From: Neospora caninum Liverpool
Taxonomy: Eukaryota > Apicomplexa > Conoidasida > Eucoccidiorida > Sarcocystidae
DNA length: 64,000 bases
Assembly (NCBI RefSeq): GCF_000208865.1
Contig: NC_018397.1
Location: 3,749,748-3,813,747 of the forward strand
Direction of reading: 5' to 3'
Shown: piece by piece, positions 59,135 to 64,000 of the stretch
Numbering within the stretch: the stretch's first letter is position 1
How the letters are laid out: each line of letters begins with the position of its first letter
Made by a program: the position numbers and the translations under genes
Notes under the pieces: generated by a model
What the model saw: only the letters and a program-made list of their open reading frames with translations
Databases searched by the model: none
What the model was told of the DNA's origin: nothing

Positions 59135-61304
59135 ATGGCTCCGGCGGCGCTTCACCGGCGCCCTGCCGGTCGCGGCGCGGGAGGAAAGCAGGCGCGCGGC
59201 GGGAAGGACTTGAAGCTGAAGAAAGGGAAAGGCTCCTCGGCCGCAGGTCGGTCGAAAGGCAAAAAAGGAGCTGTGGAGGGAGGCAAGCGCTTCAGCGTGA
59301 AGAAGAAGGGAAAGAAGAGTCGACCACACGCCTCGGGCCAGAAGAAGGCGGAGCAGAAACAAAAACACGCAAAGAGCGCCGGCAGCGGCCGCGTCGCAGG
59401 CCGCAAAGAAGCTGGCGAGAAGAAAAGGCCGCAGGCGAACCGCACATCTGCTGGAGACGAGCTCGAGGAGTGGGATTTTCGGGAAGGACGTGGAAAGGAA
59501 AAGAAGGCCTTTCCCCAGAAGAAGAGAGCCTCTTCCGACAAACGGCGAAGCGCCTCCGCGTCGGGCGAGAAGCCCGCGAAGGAGCGGAAGCCGAGAGCTG
59601 GAGAGAAGCCGGCGAAGAAGAAAAAATCTTTCGAAGAGCAACTTCGCGAGTACCTGGATGAACAAGCAGGGCGGACTGGGAAGCGCGCGGGAGACGCGCA
59701 AGAGACCAGCCCGGCGCCTCGCTCCGAGAAAGAAGTGCAAACAGCGTCTGCAGAGAAGGGAGGCGGCGTCGAGACGGAGACGCAGGACGCCAGCTCAGCT
59801 GTCGACTCGCTCTCTGTGAGCAAGAAACGGAAACTGATGAATGAAATGAAACTCAGCCACCGCAACGAGGACGCAGGGTACATCAAGCAGTGCTTCCGAC
59901 TGTACGGCCAGCTTCTGGCGACACGCCCCGAACAACAGAATGCTGGGACGCCGCAGGTCGCCGAGAGAGTAAAAGACCTCCTCGAGTTCATCCTCCCAAG
60001 AGTCAAAGAGGTGAGAGTCTCGAGCGACAGCCCGTCCTCTACACGCCCCCTGTTGCCCAAGGTCGTGCGCCTCTCTGGCGTCCACTGTCCCTTCTCGGCC
60101 ACTGTCGCGTCCTGCGTCTCTGCGACTTTCGGGTGCCTCGTCCCCAGTCCGTATGGCGGCTGGTTGTAGCCGAGAGATGTCAGCGATTCCTGTCGTTCCT
60201 CCTTCGTGTTGCTTCCGCCGCACGCCTCTCCGCTCTTGTTGCAAGCTGCTCGTCGTTTCCTTTCAGCCCCGGCCGTTCTTTCCACGTCTCGCCGAGCGAA
60301 CGAGTGCCTGGTTTTCGTCTTTCCACACGTTCAACCTGAGTCTGCTGCCTCTCGTCACCTCTTTTGCCCAAGCAGCACGCGACTGTGCGGTCTCTGCGTT
60401 GAACCCTGTTTGTCGCGGGGCGCGTCTCAGAGCCACTCGCTCTCCTTCCACACGCTTCGTCTTCGTCTTGTCTTCGTTTCCTCTCTCTGTTCCGCACTCC
60501 CTCGCAGGCTCGTGGCCGTCTCTCGAGCGTCTGTGAACCATGCGGGAATCAGGAAGGGCGGGGCCGGGGGGGTGCGTGCTTGTGGTCGCTGGGGTGCCGA
60601 AGAGTTGTCTCCAAACCTCCACACATTTCCAGGGATCGGCTGGTTTCCAGAGGAGGAAAAGCCTCATTTTCCAATGGGCATACCATTCCGTTTCCCGGCC
60701 CGCGCTTCTGGAAGGAAACCTCTCTTTGGAACCACAGACGCACGAGATGGGTCTCTCTGTCTTTCGTTTGTCTGCCGTTCAGGGGGATCGCCACCTGTGC
60801 ACCTCGCGAGCTCTCCAAGCCTTGCTCAAGTTTGGCAGCAAGGAACAGCGCCTGCAGCTCTGGGCGATTCTTAAAGGTAATCACCAAAACTCTCATCCCT
60901 CAAAAGAGAAATACGAGCGGACTCTGCCTCATTCAAAAACAGAACCGATAGCGAGCCACATATATATATATATATATATATATGGACATGTGCGTGTACT
61001 TGTAAGTACACACATACATGTGTATCGATAGACGCATATGCTAATGGCTTCGTGAGCTCGCTGTGCATCCGAGGGCGTGTATATGCATATATTTTGCATT
61101 TTGTATATCCGTGGATTGCTTTCATCGTGCTTCTCGGTCCTTCCTCTGTATTTGGATAGATACATTTCTGTCGACTCTGAATGGTTGCAGGGTTGCGGGT
61201 ATGCACCCATGCCAGTGCGGAAGATTGCTTGTACACCCAGAGTCGTTGTTACGGAAGTAAATCTAGGCATGCAGAAGTACTTGTCTCCTATGTGTACGCA
61301 CCCG

Positions 61305-61335
<31 letters not shown>

Positions 61336-64000
61336 GGTGCATGCACTCACCTCTTGCCTGGCTCGGTCGTTTGTGCTTTCTGGCCACTTGGGCAGACGAT
61401 TTTGCGGAGCTGTGCTTGGGGAAGACGGTGTGCCAGGTGGCCATGAAGTTTTATCTCTACGGCGACAAGGAAACACAGGAAGAAATCACTCAACTTCTCT
61501 CGAGAAACAAGGATATCTTCTTCTCCAAGGTAAATGCAGCAAGGTCAACCAACAGAAAACAAACACGTGCACATTCGGAGGAGGTTTGAGGGACCTCGAC
61601 TGTCTCTGTTTCCTGACGCATCGACGCGGCCGTTTCTCGCCCTGCGCACGCCACCTTCTGGACGTTACCTGCGGTCTGTTTTCGTCGTGTGTGTCGTTCT
61701 TTGCCATCGCTGAGACGGGTTCGTCAATCCTTCGCTCCCTTATATGTATCTCTATATCTGAGCGGTATAGATTTGTTTGTACTGCTACTTTTCTATAGAT
61801 ATATGTGTCTAAGGACTCTGGTTAAGGAATATATATATCTATATATGTCTGTTCGTGCATGTTTCTATTGGATCTGCTTTTTGCTTCTTTCTTTTTGTCT
61901 TCAGTTTGGATCCCGCGTATGGGAATATGTGTATACGGGCACGAAATCGGCTAAAGGGTGAGACGCAGCGAAGCCCGCAATCTGGGAGGAAGCCAAATTT
62001 CCTGCTTGCAAGCACACCACAAGCCGAGGCCTAGACTGGGGTGTCGGAGCTTATATTCTCTGCATGTATGAGTTCATGTATGTATATTTGCAAATGCCAC
62101 AGAGCAGTTTGTATCTTTTGCTTCACCATATTGCAGCACAGGATACAGGTGGGCTCCGCAAGAGTAGCCTGTATGAAGGTTCACCTACACCCTGGCCCAT
62201 TCGATTGTTTTTTCTTCAGCCAGCAGCAGATGCTCAACGCTGTCATGCTGCCTCCGCTGGCCATGGTGAGGCACCCAGACTACCAAGAGGCGCCGACCTT
62301 CTTCGAGCTCTTTGAGAAATTTGACGTCGAGACGCGAAAGCTCACCATGGGTGAGGACTCGATCATTCCACAGCGGCGTCGCCCATTTGAGTGTTCAAGA
62401 CAAGACGCCCACTGGTGTCTCCCGTAGCCTCGTTGTTTCCGTTCTCTGGTGCATTCTGACTCTTCACTGGAGAGGAGGGAGAGGACTTTGTCTCTCCACG
62501 GTGTCCTTCACGTTTGTCCCTTTCCCACATTTTTTCCTCCGTTCACCTTCCGCGCCTTGCGCCTTCCTGTCTCTGCAACCTGTTCCCCGATCCATCTCTC
62601 ACTGCCGCTCTCCCCGTTTTTCAACGCGGGTTCTCTTTCAGGCCTCTCCGTGCGATGGAGATGCGCCCGTGGTCCCTGCGGCAAAACTCGCTTTTTTCTT
62701 TGCGGCGTGCTGATCGAGCACAGAAAAAGAATGGATCTGTCTCTTCTGCGACATTTACAGAGCACCCGACGCCACCTTATGCAAGCACCCATATATATAT
62801 ATATATATATAAGCATCTATATAATTCTTTACTTTTGCGTCCACTGCTCTGCGGGTTTCTAACCCTCGGCCGCGCAGTCCGTGTGGATTTCGTATTTTTC
62901 TTTGCGCATGCTGGGTCTTCCTCGAGGCGTGCAGGTTAATCTCCACAGCGTGTGTGATGTGTGTCCTTCTCGCCCTACACAGAGCACATTGCTTCTCTGC
63001 TTCAAAAGTTCGTCGACAAGGAGCTTCTGGACAAGGCGCCAGTGCACCGCATGCTGAAGATCTTCACTCGGTGAGGAAACAACACGAGAAACGCGCCGGT
63101 GTCGGACCAGCATGGAGGCTCAGGAAAGAGCGAACCGGCCGGACAAATAGACAAGAAGTCGTTTCTGCAGAGGCCGGAAGAGGATTAGGAACTGGGCCGG
63201 CGCTTGGGCTGCAGGAACTCGAGACTAGAAACACATCGTATTTGTGGAAACGATACGGAGACAACAGAGAGGCAGGAAACCGTCTGCTAACTGGGAGACC
63301 GAACGAAGTTTTTGTCGCTTGAGCGGGAAGCTGTGCTGTAGTGCAGAAAGAAGAGTTCTGTCTCTTTTCTTTGCAGGCTCGCAAATGAAGAACAACTGAA
63401 TGCTGTACTTCAAATGACTCTGGAGGGGTTCCTGCGTCTTGCCGCTACAAAAGACGGAGTAGACGTAAGTGCAGATGTGCACGTTTCAGCTTCAAATCCG
63501 AGATCATCCCCAAAACTGCGCAACCGCGTTAGCTTTAGGCCACCAAAAACCGCGCGCGTAGATGTGTGTCGATACACCTTTTGCGGGGGAGTTCGCTCCA
63601 CGGCGCTGTCTTCTGCTTGTTCGATCTGGTGTTCGTCTTCTGCGTCGCCCCTTTCTTTTCCGCCTTCGCTTCGTGTCCCATCTGTGATGCTCTTCTCCCT
63701 TTTTGCTGCTCGGCCTTCTTCACACTCTCTTACTGTGCTCTTCTACTTTGCTGCTTCCTCAGGCGATGGTTCGCCTTCTTGGGTACGCGACTGCGAAACA
63801 GAGAAAGAGTGTCGTGAAGGAGATGAAGAAGGTCATGGTGTCGATGACAACAAATCCTGTCGATTACCTGCTTGTTCTTCGCCTTCTCTGCACTGTAGAT
63901 GACACAAAGCTTCTGCGAGACGTCCTCATTAAGGTGAGAGTGAACGCCAGGATAGCGGGTTCCTTGCACTTCTTTTTACCTCCGACAGTGGCGCCTTCAC
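59135..64000 (+). CDS. PUF6: Puf6/PUM3-type pumilio-repeat protein (3' end cut by window)
   Basis: Eight exons are visible: 59135-60010, 60783-60876, 61396-61529, 61905-61957, 62220-62350, 62983-63070, 63377-63464 and 63763-63933. The last ends at GTGAGA, so the gene continues past 64000. Phases agree over 545 codons. Puf6/PUM3 proteins are nucleolar RNA-binding proteins needed for large-subunit ribosome assembly. The first ~190 residues are Lys/Arg/Gly-rich (nucleolar type). A helical region follows (KKRKLMNEMKLSHRNEDAGY) and then Puf-like repeats. RHLCTSRALQALLKFGSKEQ corresponds to the human DSTRVIQCYIQYGNEEQ repeat. Next come CLGKTVCQVAMKFYLYGDKE, FGSRVWEYVYTGTK and the linker AMVRHPDYQEAPTFFELFEKF. 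Later repeats resemble the CPL part of the family. Match is by spacing and short motifs, so the family is sure but orthology to PUM3 rather than another Puf-like protein is slightly less so. Confidence 0.85.
60960..60982. repeat. (AT)n microsatellite in Puf6-type gene intron 2
   Basis: A TA run within the intron 60877-61395; a second run in the same intron is at 61310-61335. Confidence 0.9.
62791..62810. repeat. (AT)n microsatellite in Puf6-type gene intron 5
   Basis: A pure TA run of about 20 bases within the intron 62351-62982. Confidence 0.9.

Noticed and set aside
59152..60285. 377-codon open frame on the minus strand
   Set aside because: It is the antisense shadow of Puf6-type exon 1; its Ser/Arg/Phe-rich peptide mirrors the Lys/Arg/Ala-rich sense protein.
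1..64000. Mobile elements, CRISPR arrays, rRNA, viral or prophage genes
   Set aside because: No transposase, reverse transcriptase, terminal repeats, spaced direct repeats or rRNA-like segments were seen. Small organelle-derived insertions could be missed by eye.

Overview
This window looks like nuclear DNA of a tissue-cyst coccidian close to Toxoplasma gondii (Toxoplasma, Hammondia or Neospora; I cannot separate them by eye). The reasons are genes split into many exons with short GT-AG introns, about 50-55% GC, proteins swollen by acidic, poly-Ser or poly-Pro inserts, many (AT)n microsatellites in introns and spacers, and scattered GCATGC motifs. Most of the DNA is non-coding, so exon models were built by joining open stretches at splice sites whose phases agree, and by comparison with remembered family sequences.

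Layout. 784-4259 (+): mitochondrial branched-chain keto acid dehydrogenase E1 beta, 7 exons. 7814-19255 (+): spliceosomal helicase Aquarius, 14 exons, including one GC-AG intron. 20754-22273 (-): a probable secreted protein with one EGF-like module, incomplete model. 25320-26205 (-): AP-4 adaptor sigma chain, 2 exons. 27808-30467 (+): single-domain rhodanese protein, 5 exons, divergent from AP-4 sigma. 30468-35922: gene-poor, with weak minus-strand exon candidates. 35923-39368 (+): CDC14-type phosphatase, 8 exons. 39369-47478: about 8 kb with no gene I can support. 47479-48989 (+): Ser-rich unknown protein, 2 exons. 51458-52597 (-): unknown intronless protein with a hydrophobic N-terminus. 54071-55670 (+): unknown protein with an odd in-frame stop or 42-nt intron. 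59135 to beyond the window end (+): Puf6/PUM3-type pumilio protein, 8 exons seen, cut by the window.

The genes are unrelated housekeeping functions (mitochondrial carbon metabolism, splicing, vesicle sorting, sulfur transfer, cell-cycle phosphatase, ribosome biogenesis) mixed with lineage-specific unknowns, as is usual in these genomes. I found no operon-like system, CRISPR array, transposon or rRNA/tRNA gene. The least explained parts are the EGF-like minus-strand gene, the cysteine-containing minus-strand exon candidates at 31-35 kb, and the 54-55.7 kb gene.
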